Source: RHKX01 sp035695265
GTDB taxonomy: Bacteria > Actinomycetota > Thermoleophilia > Solirubrobacterales > 70-9
Direction: 5' to 3'
Length of the DNA stretch: 18,846 nucleotides
NCBI GenBank assembly: GCA_035695265.1
Contig: DASSEM010000195.1
Location: forward strand, 1 to 18,846
Under the pieces are notes generated by a model. That model worked only from the letters and a program-made list of their open reading frames with translations, did not search any database and was not told where the DNA came from. A program made the translations under genes and the position numbers. Below, piece after piece: positions 6,408 to 12,498 of the stretch (position 1 is its first letter; each line of letters opens with the position of its first letter).

Positions 6408-7643
6408 ATGACAGTCACGGGACTCAGGTGCAAGGAGTGCGGGACCGAGTACCCGCTCGAGGCGCTCTTCGTCTGCGAGCAGTGCTTCGGGCCACTCGAG
6501 GTCGGCTACGACCTCTCCGGGATCGACGCCGAGTCGGCCCGGCGGCGGATCCAGGCCGGCAGCAGCGGCATCTGGCGCTACTCCGACTTCCTGCCGTTCG
6601 AGGGCCGCCCCGCGAGCGCGATCGAGCCCGGCCTGACGCCGCTCGTGCGCGCCGACCGGCTCGCCGAGCGACTCGGCGTCGGCGAGGTCTGGATCAAGAA
6701 CGACGCCGCCAACCCGACCCACAGCTTCAAGGATCGCGTCGTCGCCGTGGCGCTGGCGAAGGCGCTCGAGCTCGGCTATGACACCGTCGCCTGCGCCTCG
6801 ACCGGGAACCTCGCGAACGCGGTCGCCGCGCACGCCGCAGCCGCCGGGGTCGACTCCTACGTCTTCGTCCCCTCGAACCTCGAGGAGCAGAAGCTGCTCG
6901 CCACCGGCGTCTACGGGACGACGCTGGTCGGCGTCGAGGGCAACTACGACGACGTCAACCGCCTTTGCACCGAGCTCGCCGCCGAGCGTGGCTGGGCGTT
7001 CGTGAACGTCAACGTGCGCCCCTACTACGCCGAAGGGTCGAAGACGCTCGCCTACGAGACGGTCGAGCAGCTCGGCTGGAGGCTCCCTGATCGCGTCGTC
7101 TGCCCGATCGCCTCAGGATCGCTGTTCACGAAGATCGGCCGCGGCTTCGAGGAGTGGCGGTCGCTCGGCCTCGTCGACGGCGAGCTACCCACCTTCCACG
7201 GCGCCCAGGCGGCCGGCTGCGGCCCGGTTGCCGCCGCCTTCGCCGCCGGCAACGACGTCTGCCGCCCGGTGCGGCCCGACACGATCGCCAAGAGCCTCGC
7301 GATCGGCGACCCCGCCGACGGCCCCTACGCGCTCGACCTGGCCCGGACGAGCGGCGGCTCGATCGACGCCGCCAGCGACGACGAGATCAGAGCGGGGATC
7401 CGCCTGCTCGCCGAGACCACCGGCATCTTCACCGAGACCGCCGGCGGCGTGACCACCGCGACCCTGGCGAAGCTTGCCGAGCGCGGCGAGATCGGCAGCG
7501 ACGATCGGGTCGTCGTCTACATCACGGGCGAGGGGCTGAAGACGCTCGACGCGGTCCGCGAGGGCTTCGCGATGCACGAGATCGAGCCCACCCTCGAGTC
7601 GTTCGCCGAGCGCGTTCCCGAGCGCGGCGCGATCGTCGCCTGA
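6408..7643 (+). CDS. thrC: Threonine synthase-family PLP enzyme under SAM-riboswitch control
   Basis: This is a 411-residue fold-type-II PLP enzyme. Classical members convert O-phosphohomoserine to threonine. The N-terminus carries a four-cysteine zinc-ribbon-like element (CKEC at 8-11, CEQC at 23-26). The PLP lysine is Lys108 in NPTHSFKDR (102-110). STGN at 131-134 and a Gly-rich ASGSLF motif are typical cofactor and phosphate loops, and YITGEGLKTLD is near the C-terminus. The start is ATG 6408, with AAGGAG seven bases upstream. Expression is governed by the SAM riboswitch and terminator just before it. A sulfur carrier gene follows 46 bases later. SAM control and this partner make a sulfhydrylation reaction on O-phosphohomoserine (giving homocysteine) or O-phosphoserine a real alternative to threonine synthesis. 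The fold is certain. The reaction is not. Confidence 0.93.
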   Translation: MTVTGLRCKECGTEYPLEALFVCEQCFGPLEVGYDLSGIDAESARRRIQAGSSGIWRYSDFLPFEGRPASAIEPGLTPLVRADRLAERLGVGEVWIKNDAANPTHSFKDRVVAVALAKALELGYDTVACASTGNLANAVAAHAAAAGVDSYVFVPSNLEEQKLLATGVYGTTLVGVEGNYDDVNRLCTELAAERGWAFVNVNVRPYYAEGSKTLAYETVEQLGWRLPDRVVCPIASGSLFTKIGRGFEEWRSLGLVDGELPTFHGAQAAGCGPVAAAFAAGNDVCRPVRPDTIAKSLAIGDPADGPYALDLARTSGGSIDAASDDEIRAGIRLLAETTGIFTETAGGVTTATLAKLAERGEIGSDDRVVVYITGEGLKTLDAVREGFAMHEIEPTLESFAERVPERGAIVA

Positions 7644-7689
7644 GCGCTGAGCTAACGTTCCGCCGAGCAAGCGAACGGAGCGAGCGAAC

Positions 7690-7962
7690 ATGCCAGTGAA
7701 GGTCAAGATCCCCGCCCAGCTACGGCCGGCCACCGGCGGCGAGGCCGAGATCGACGTCGAGGCCGCGACCGTCGGCGACGCCCTCGATGCGGTCTTCGCC
7801 AAGCACGACGGGCTGCGCGAGCGGATCACCGAGGACGGCGATCTGCGGCGGTTCGTCAACGTCTACGTCTCCGGCGAGGACATTCGCTTCCAGGACGGCC
7901 TCGAGACGTCGATCGACGACGGCGCCGAGGTCACGATCCTGCCTGCGGTCGCCGGCGGCTGA
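7690..7962 (+). CDS. MoaD/ThiS-like ubiquitin-fold sulfur carrier
   Basis: This is a 90-residue beta-grasp protein ending in Ala-Gly-Gly, the C-terminal di-glycine that E1-like enzymes adenylate and convert to a thiocarboxylate in MoaD, ThiS and CysO. VKVKIPAQLR, the central FVNVYVSGEDIRF and the final DGAEVTILPAVAGG are MoaD/CysO-like. GGAG lies nine bases before the ATG. The 46-base gap from the PLP enzyme holds tandem imperfect 12-mers (7665-7676 and 7678-7689) and a bulged hairpin (7656-7677). Being co-transcribed with a PLP synthase and SAM-regulated suggests it donates sulfur to that enzyme, as CysO does to CysM, rather than serving molybdopterin synthesis. No ThiF/MoeB activator or JAMM protease is in the window, so these must be encoded elsewhere. 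Confidence 0.92.
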   Translation: MPVKVKIPAQLRPATGGEAEIDVEAATVGDALDAVFAKHDGLRERITEDGDLRRFVNVYVSGEDIRFQDGLETSIDDGAEVTILPAVAGG

Positions 7963-7980
7963 CGCGTCTAGATCATCTAG
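7961..7980. repeat. Two adjoining palindromes between the sulfur carrier and rfbF genes
   Basis: GACGCGTC (7961-7968) is a perfect 8-base palindrome beginning inside the sulfur carrier stop codon. CTAGAT-C-ATCTAG (7968-7980) is a 6-1-6 inverted repeat whose last base is the G of the rfbF GTG start. They fill the whole intergenic gap. They could be an operator or an mRNA structure. No Shine-Dalgarno is present for rfbF. Confidence 0.55.
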
Positions 7981-8717
7981 TGCCGGAGCGCCCCGAGACG
8001 GTCGCGATCCTCTGCGGCGGGCGCGGCGCCCGCCTCCGCGAGCGCACGCACGAGATCCCGAAGGCGCTGGTCGAGATCGGCGGCCGGCCGATCCTCTGGC
8101 ACGTGATCCGGATCTACGCCGCCAACGGCTTCGCCCGCTTCCTGCTCCTGACCGGCCACCGCGGCGAGATGATCGCCGGATTCGCTGCGGCCGAGCCCTG
8201 GCCCGAGGGCGTCACGGTGGACTGCCTGCCAACCGGCGAGGAGACGCCGACCGGCGGCCGCGTCGTCCGCGCGGCGGACCGGCTCGGGGAGGGGACCTTC
8301 GCCCTCACCTATGCCGACGGCGTCGCCGACGTCGACCTCGGCGCGGCTCTCGAGCGCCATCGGGCCCACGGCCGGGCGGCGACGATGACGCTCGTCCGCC
8401 CGCGGTCGCAGTGGGGGGTGGCGATCGTCGACGCCGACGATCGGATCGCCGGCTTCGTCGAGAAGCCGCGCATGGAGCAGTGGGTCAACGGCGGCTTCCT
8501 CTTCCTCGAGCCGTCGGCACTCGCATACATCGAGTCCGACTCGGTGCTCGAGCACGAGCCGCTGGAGCGGCTGGCTGCGGCCGGCGAGCTCCACGGCTAC
8601 CGCCACGAGGGCTTCTGGGACTGCATGGACACCTACAAGGACGCCGTCCTCCTCAACGACCTCTGGGAGGCGGGCGCCCCGCCGTGGCGAGTCTGGGAGC
8701 CCGCCCCGATCGGATGA
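7980..8717 (+). CDS. rfbF: Glucose-1-phosphate cytidylyltransferase-like nucleotidyltransferase
   Basis: This 245-residue sugar-1-phosphate nucleotidyltransferase is closest to RfbF, which makes CDP-glucose from CTP and glucose-1-phosphate. The nucleotide-binding loop is CGGRGARLRERTHEIPKAL (residues 12-30). It is followed by the RfbF-like VEIGGRPILWHVIRIYAANG, then TYADGVADVDL, VNGGFLFLEP and the C-terminal GFWDCMDTYKDAVLLNDLW. The length is close to RfbF. The start is GTG at 7980 by homology. No Shine-Dalgarno is visible, and the palindrome at 7968-7980 overlaps the start. It overlaps the next gene by ATGA, so the two steps of CDP-4-keto-6-deoxyglucose synthesis are coupled. It lies only 17 bases after the sulfur carrier gene and may be reached by SAM-regulated transcription. 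Confidence 0.9.
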   Translation: MPERPETVAILCGGRGARLRERTHEIPKALVEIGGRPILWHVIRIYAANGFARFLLLTGHRGEMIAGFAAAEPWPEGVTVDCLPTGEETPTGGRVVRAADRLGEGTFALTYADGVADVDLGAALERHRAHGRAATMTLVRPRSQWGVAIVDADDRIAGFVEKPRMEQWVNGGFLFLEPSALAYIESDSVLEHEPLERLAAAGELHGYRHEGFWDCMDTYKDAVLLNDLWEAGAPPWRVWEPAPIG

Positions 8718-9694
8718 GGTCGGCGCTCGTCACCGGCGGCCGCGGCTTCGTCGGGGCGTGGCTCTGCCGGGCGTTGCTCGAGCGCGGCGTCAGCGTCGTC
8801 TCGTTCGACCGCCGAGCGCCGCGCGAGCGGCCATCGACGCTCGACCTGCTCGGAATCGATTCCGAGATCGTCGAGGAGGTCGGCTCGCTGACCGATCGCG
8901 CCGCGGTCGACCGGGCACTTGGCGACCACGGCGTCGACACCGTCTTCCACCTCGCCGCGGAGACGATCGTCGGCACCGTCCGCGACGACCCCGGCGCCGC
9001 CTTCGACACCAACGTGCGCGGCACCTGGACGGTGCTCGATGCTTGCCGTGAGGGTGGCATCGAGCGGGTCGTCGTCGCCTCCTCCGACAAGGCCTACGGC
9101 GCCCACCCCGAGCTTCCGTACCGCGAGGAGATGGCGCTCCTGCCGACCGCACCGTACGAGGCCTCGAAGGCCGCGGCGGACCTGATCGCCCGCGCCTACT
9201 GGCCGAGCTACGGCCTGGCGGTCGCGGTCACCCGGTTCGCCAACATCTACGGCGGCGGCGACCTCAACTTCTCGCGGCTCGTGCCGGAGGCGGCGGTCGC
9301 GGCGATCGACGGCCGCCGGCCGGTCCTGCGCTCCGACGGGACCCCGGTCCGCGACCTCCTCCACGTCGAGGATGCCGCCGCCGCCTACCTCGCGATCGCC
9401 GACCACCTCGACCGCGACGGCGTCCGCGGCGAGGCCTTCAACGCCGGCGGCGAGCGGCCCTATGCGGTACGCGAGATCGTCGCGACGATCGCCCGGCTGG
9501 CCGGCACCGGGGTCGAGCCCGACATCCGCGGCGCCGGCAACCCGGCGGGTGAGATCGACCGCCAGTACGTCGACGCCTCGAAGCTCCGCGAGCGCTGCGG
9601 CTGGCGCCCCCGGACCGGGCTCGAGGAGGGCCTCCGGCGCACGCTCGAGTGGTACCGCGCGCATCCGGAGGCCCGACCTCAGGTCAGCCCCTGA
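8714..9694 (+). CDS. rfbG: CDP-glucose 4,6-dehydratase-like SDR enzyme
   Basis: This 326-residue extended short-chain dehydrogenase has the NAD-binding TGGRGFVG at 7-14. VASSDKAYG includes the Asp125-Lys126 pair typical of CDP-glucose dehydratases, and the catalytic YEASK has Tyr148 and Lys152. GGGDLNFSRLVPEA (180-193 region) and RSDGTPVRDLLHVEDAAAAYL are very characteristic of RfbG. The product would be CDP-4-keto-6-deoxyglucose, precursor of 3,6-dideoxyhexoses or other deoxysugars in glycans. It is somewhat shorter than enterobacterial RfbG. The start ATG overlaps the rfbF stop as ATGA. Its 3' end overlaps the convergent secreted-protein gene by 11 bases. No later pathway enzymes (RfbH, epimerase, transferase) follow here. 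Another NDP-sugar 4,6-dehydratase or epimerase is a less likely alternative. Confidence 0.88.
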   Translation: MRSALVTGGRGFVGAWLCRALLERGVSVVSFDRRAPRERPSTLDLLGIDSEIVEEVGSLTDRAAVDRALGDHGVDTVFHLAAETIVGTVRDDPGAAFDTNVRGTWTVLDACREGGIERVVVASSDKAYGAHPELPYREEMALLPTAPYEASKAAADLIARAYWPSYGLAVAVTRFANIYGGGDLNFSRLVPEAAVAAIDGRRPVLRSDGTPVRDLLHVEDAAAAYLAIADHLDRDGVRGEAFNAGGERPYAVREIVATIARLAGTGVEPDIRGAGNPAGEIDRQYVDASKLRERCGWRPRTGLEEGLRRTLEWYRAHPEARPQVSP

Positions 9695-10718
9695 CCCTGG
9701 CCGTCCGATAGGTCGTCCGCTTCTTGCCACCCACCCTCGTCTTGCGCTTGATCACGATCCGCTTGCGGTCGGCCACCCGCTCGCGATAGCGCTTCCTGAT
9801 CTTCAGCTTGACCACGCGCTTGGCGCCGGGCCGGATGCGGACCGACTTCGACTTCGTGAGCCGGGCGCCGCGCCTGCTGAGCCGGGCCTGAAGGCGCGAC
9901 CGGCACTTGCCCGGAGCCCGCTTCGCGCAGCGGACGCGGAACGACAGGTGCTTGCCCTTCACCTTGACGGTGCCGCCGATCACGCCCCCGATCAGATCTG
10001 CCTCGTTGGTGACGCCACCGCCACCGCCACCGCTGCCGCCGCTGCCGCCGCCCTGCTTGTCCGGCTCCCGCTTCGCGATGAGCCGCACGCTCGCGTAGTC
10101 GGCGTAGCCGCCCGGGAGGACCTGCACCCCGGACTCGAAGCGGGACGCGATCACGATCCGGTAGCGGTCCCCGACCTGGAGCTGCGCCGGATCGACATCG
10201 ACCGCCGGCACCTGGCTCCACTGGGCCGCGCCCTCGAGGCCAGATCCGTTGACGAGCTCGAGGTCGGTCCCACCGGACCGGTTCTCGAGCCCGACCGAGT
10301 AGGTGGCGTCGTTGCCGGCGACGGAGAGCAGCGCCGCGACGTCGGCGCGCCGGTTCAGCCGCAGGAGCAGATCGTCGGCGCGGTTGCCGTCGACGCCCCG
10401 GTAGGTGAAGGAAGGTCCGATGAACGTCCCGATCGAGGTCGCGCCGACGCCGGTCAGGCTGCCGAGCGCGGTTCGCAGGTGGCCCGAGCCACCGGGACCG
10501 CCGCTCCCCTCGATCGAGTTGTCGATCGCCGGGCAGAGCAGCACCGGCACGCAGAGGCCCTCGCTGCTGGTGTCACTGGTCCATCCCGCCGCGCCGTTCC
10601 GGAGCGAGACCGCATCCTGGTCGGGCGGGTAGGTGCTCCGTTCCGCACTAGCGGATGCCGTCGTCGCCAGCATCGTGAGGGCGCAGGCACAGGGCAGAAG
10701 CCATCTCTTCGCGTTCAT
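9684..10718 (-). CDS. Secreted two-domain protein with Gly/Ser linker and basic C-terminus
   Basis: I do not recognise a named family with a function. The protein has 344 residues. It starts with a signal peptide (MNAKRWLLPCACALTML, cleavage probably after ASASA at 25). Residues about 28-218 look like an all-beta globular domain with Cys56 and Cys62, containing GPSFTYRG and repeated Ser/Gly/Asp turns. Residues 223-235 are a Gly/Ser linker. Residues about 250-344 form a Lys/Arg-rich beta-type domain with Cys264 and Cys272. Similar secreted proteins of unknown function seem common in Thermoleophilia, from memory only. The start is ATG 10718, with AAAGGA six bases upstream; an in-frame ATG further upstream would bury the signal peptide. 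It follows the glycosyltransferase after a 130-base gap carrying an inverted repeat. A surface, polyanion- or glycan-binding role is inference. Confidence 0.85.
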   Translation of the reverse strand: MNAKRWLLPCACALTMLATTASASAERSTYPPDQDAVSLRNGAAGWTSDTSSEGLCVPVLLCPAIDNSIEGSGGPGGSGHLRTALGSLTGVGATSIGTFIGPSFTYRGVDGNRADDLLLRLNRRADVAALLSVAGNDATYSVGLENRSGGTDLELVNGSGLEGAAQWSQVPAVDVDPAQLQVGDRYRIVIASRFESGVQVLPGGYADYASVRLIAKREPDKQGGGSGGSGGGGGGVTNEADLIGGVIGGTVKVKGKHLSFRVRCAKRAPGKCRSRLQARLSRRGARLTKSKSVRIRPGAKRVVKLKIRKRYRERVADRKRIVIKRKTRVGGKKRTTYRTARVRG

Positions 10719-10765
10719 TCGGATTCCTTTCCTCGGCTGGGCCGTGGGTGGTTGGCTTCGGATAC

Positions 10766-10782
10766 CGACCAGAACGTGGTCG
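10766..10782. repeat. Inverted repeat in the leader of the secreted-protein gene
   Basis: CGACCA-GAACG-TGGTCG is a perfect 6-5-6 inverted repeat in the 130-base gap between the glycosyltransferase and secreted-protein genes, 48 bases upstream of the latter. No T tract follows on either strand, so an operator or mRNA hairpin is more likely than a terminator. Confidence 0.4.
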
Positions 10783-10848
10783 AAACGAGATCGGACGAAA
10801 AGGCGATCGACCACCTCAACGACCGTTCGGGAAGCAGAGTTCCGCTGA

Positions 10849-12027
10849 TCAGCGACGTCGAGCGACGGCGCGGATCAGGCGCGCGTACCGACGCGCGATC
10901 ACCGATGGGCCGAAGGCGGCCAGGGCGGCGCGGCGGAGCCCCTCGCGATCCCAGCTCCGCGCGCGGACGGCCTCGATCGCGGCGCCGACGTTGGCCGGCG
11001 TCGGATCGAAGATCGGCTCGCCGACGTCGATCCCGAGCCGGTCGCGGATCTCGACCAGGGTCGGGCCGTAGCCGGCGACCGGGGTACCGGCGGCGAGCGC
11101 CTCGACGATCACGAGCGCGAACGCCTCGCTTCGCGATGGCACGCAGAGGAGCTCGGCGGAGCGCATCACATCGATCACGGCATCGACGTGGCGGCGATGG
11201 CCGAGGAAGGGGGCGAACTCGACCCGGTCGGCGATCCGGAGCTCGGTCGTGAGCGCCCGCAGCTCGTCCTCGAGCGGGCCGCGCCCCTGCATCGTCAGCG
11301 TCAGACCAGGCATGGCGGTGAGCGCACGGATGAGCGACTGCGGGTTCTTGCGCTCGTTGTAGGACCCGACGAAGGCGACGCCTTCGCGCCGGCCCGCGAT
11401 CAGCAGGGCCGGGTCGGCGAACGCCGGCTGCAGCGGGTTGGCGATGACCAGCTGCCGCTCGGGGTACCGCAGGCCGAGCTGCTCACGGCCGACGTCGCGG
11501 ATGTGGCCCGAGGGGAAGACGACGGCGTCGATGCCGTCGAGCGCCGTCTGAGCCGCCTCGCGGTAGCGGCGAGAGCGCTCCTCGTCGCCGGCCTTCGCCC
11601 GGATCGCGCGCCATTCGTGGACGACGGCGATCGTCGGCAGCTCCGGCGCCACGCTCGCCTGGACGCGCACGTAGCGGGCGCCGTTGAAGGCCGCGATGTT
11701 GTTGACGAGGACGACGTCGGGGCGCTGCTCGTCGAGGAGCAGTCGCGTGAAGCGTCGCGGGCGGCCGCCCTCGGGCTGCATGAAGATCGGCACCGGCGCA
11801 AGCCGCTCCGCGATCCGCCGGTGGATCCGCTGCGGTGGCGGGATCAGGACGCCGACGGGCTCGATCCGATGGCGCCAGGGACGCGTCCGCAGCTCCTCGA
11901 GCAGCGTCACGTTGAAGCGGGTGACGCCGCCGCGGAGCTTGCCGCCCCACTCGGGCGGCACCGGGCCGACCGCGAGCAGTCGCTGCTTGAGCGCCGCGGG
12001 AGGCGCGGGCAGCTTGATCGAGGTCAT
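10849..12027 (-). CDS. GT4-family glycosyltransferase
   Basis: This 392-residue GT-B glycosyltransferase of family 4 type transfers a sugar from an activated donor to a glycan or lipid. The N-terminal domain has the Gly-rich GPVPPEWGGKLRGGVTRF at 21-38, matching the acceptor-side loop of GT4 enzymes. The C-terminal donor domain has VGSYNERKNPQSLI (220-233), GRGPLEDEL (248-256), and the EX7E element with Glu301 and Glu309 in SEAFALVIVEALAAGTPV. No membrane segment is evident, so it is cytoplasmic or peripheral. The ATG at 12027 overlaps the stop of the GroES-like gene as ATGA. No Shine-Dalgarno is seen, which suggests translational coupling. The nearby CDP-sugar genes on the other strand hint at a glycan locus, but the donor and acceptor are unknown. 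Confidence 0.92.
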   Translation of the reverse strand: MTSIKLPAPPAALKQRLLAVGPVPPEWGGKLRGGVTRFNVTLLEELRTRPWRHRIEPVGVLIPPPQRIHRRIAERLAPVPIFMQPEGGRPRRFTRLLLDEQRPDVVLVNNIAAFNGARYVRVQASVAPELPTIAVVHEWRAIRAKAGDEERSRRYREAAQTALDGIDAVVFPSGHIRDVGREQLGLRYPERQLVIANPLQPAFADPALLIAGRREGVAFVGSYNERKNPQSLIRALTAMPGLTLTMQGRGPLEDELRALTTELRIADRVEFAPFLGHRRHVDAVIDVMRSAELLCVPSRSEAFALVIVEALAAGTPVAGYGPTLVEIRDRLGIDVGEPIFDPTPANVGAAIEAVRARSWDREGLRRAALAAFGPSVIARRYARLIRAVARRR

Positions 12028-12413
12028 TCGGAGCCGGTCGGCTCGGCGGCGCGCCCACAGACCGGGCAGGAGTCGCCGCCGGGGATTCCCTTGCTCTCGC
12101 AATAGGGGCAGATGCCGAGCTCCTCGAGGACCCCGAGGATCTCGTTGACGGTGCAGACGAGCAGCCGTTCCTCCTCGACCTCGATCCAGACGCCGGCGCT
12201 GGCCGGGAAGACGACGTGGTCGCCGGGAGCGACCGGCATCTTCACTCCGGCCTGGCTCCACCAGTCCAGCCCGGGCCCGACCGCGACCACGATTCCGTGC
12301 TGGGGCGGCGGCTCCCGGGTCCCCGGCGGCACGACGAGGCCCGACTGCCGGACCCGATCCGGCTCGAGCTCCTTGATCACGACCTGGTCGAAGAGGGGGC
12401 GCAGGTTGCGCAT
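12024..12413 (-). CDS. GroES-like co-chaperonin fused to a C-terminal zinc ribbon
   Basis: This 129-residue protein has a Cpn10 fold at residues 1-95 and an extra cysteine-rich tail. LRPLFDQVVIKELEP and GIVVAVGPG match GroES. RQSGLVVPPG (22-31) resembles the mobile loop that contacts GroEL (consensus GGIVLP), and GDHVVFP corresponds to the conserved GD.V.F strand. After VNEILGVLEELG, residues 102-119 carry CPYC...CPVC (Cys102, 105, 116, 119), a zinc ribbon that normal GroES (about 97 residues) lacks. ATG at 12413 has no Shine-Dalgarno, but TAACCT lies seven bases upstream, fitting a leaderless mRNA. Longer in-frame starts upstream would run through the promoter and have no homology. No groEL is adjacent, and it precedes a glycosyltransferase. 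Whether it caps GroEL or has another role is unknown. Confidence 0.88.
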   Translation of the reverse strand: MRNLRPLFDQVVIKELEPDRVRQSGLVVPPGTREPPPQHGIVVAVGPGLDWWSQAGVKMPVAPGDHVVFPASAGVWIEVEEERLLVCTVNEILGVLEELGICPYCESKGIPGGDSCPVCGRAAEPTGSE

Positions 12414-12420
12414 GGGACGG

Positions 12421-12450
12421 AGGTTAGAGCGCGCGCTGGCATCTCGGCAA
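12421..12450 (-). promoter_or_regulatory. Candidate promoter of the GroES-like gene (leaderless)
   Basis: On the minus strand, TTGCCG (12450-12445) and TAACCT (12426-12421) are separated by 18 bases. The -10 hexamer ends seven bases before the ATG, so the transcript would start at or next to the start codon. This agrees with the absence of a Shine-Dalgarno. Confidence 0.5.
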
Positions 12451-12462
12451 AGGGGCCAAGAC

Positions 12463-12494
12463 TTGATCGGTTCCAGAAACCGGCATACTGCCGG
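12463..12494 (+). promoter_or_regulatory. Candidate furA promoter with overlapping operator-like palindrome
   Basis: TTGATC (12463-12468) and CATACT (12484-12489) are separated by 15 bases, slightly short, and lie nine bases before the furA ATG. The -10 is embedded in a perfect 6-3-6 palindrome, CCGGCA-TAC-TGCCGG (12480-12494). A second inverted repeat, CGGTT-CCAGA-AACCG (12468-12482), spans the spacer. Autorepression by FurA is known for furA-katG pairs. These palindromes are GC-rich, unlike classical AT-rich Fur boxes, so the binding protein is open. Confidence 0.5.
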
Positions 12495-12498
12495 GTCG

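Noticed and set aside
7690..7962. Sulfur carrier as a molybdopterin synthase small subunit (MoaD)
   Set aside because: Not excluded by fold, but no molybdenum cofactor gene is present and the operon is under a SAM riboswitch with a PLP synthase, so a sulfur amino acid role is preferred.
10014..10053. Simple-sequence run of CCACCG/CCGCTG-type triplets as a repeat locus
   Set aside because: It lies in frame and encodes the Gly/Ser linker of the secreted protein. A coding explanation is sufficient.
9372..11252. 626-codon plus-strand open frame running across rfbG, the secreted protein and the glycosyltransferase
   Set aside because: It overlaps three well-supported genes, has Arg/Pro/Ala-biased composition and no motif. 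Long stop-free frames are expected at this GC content.
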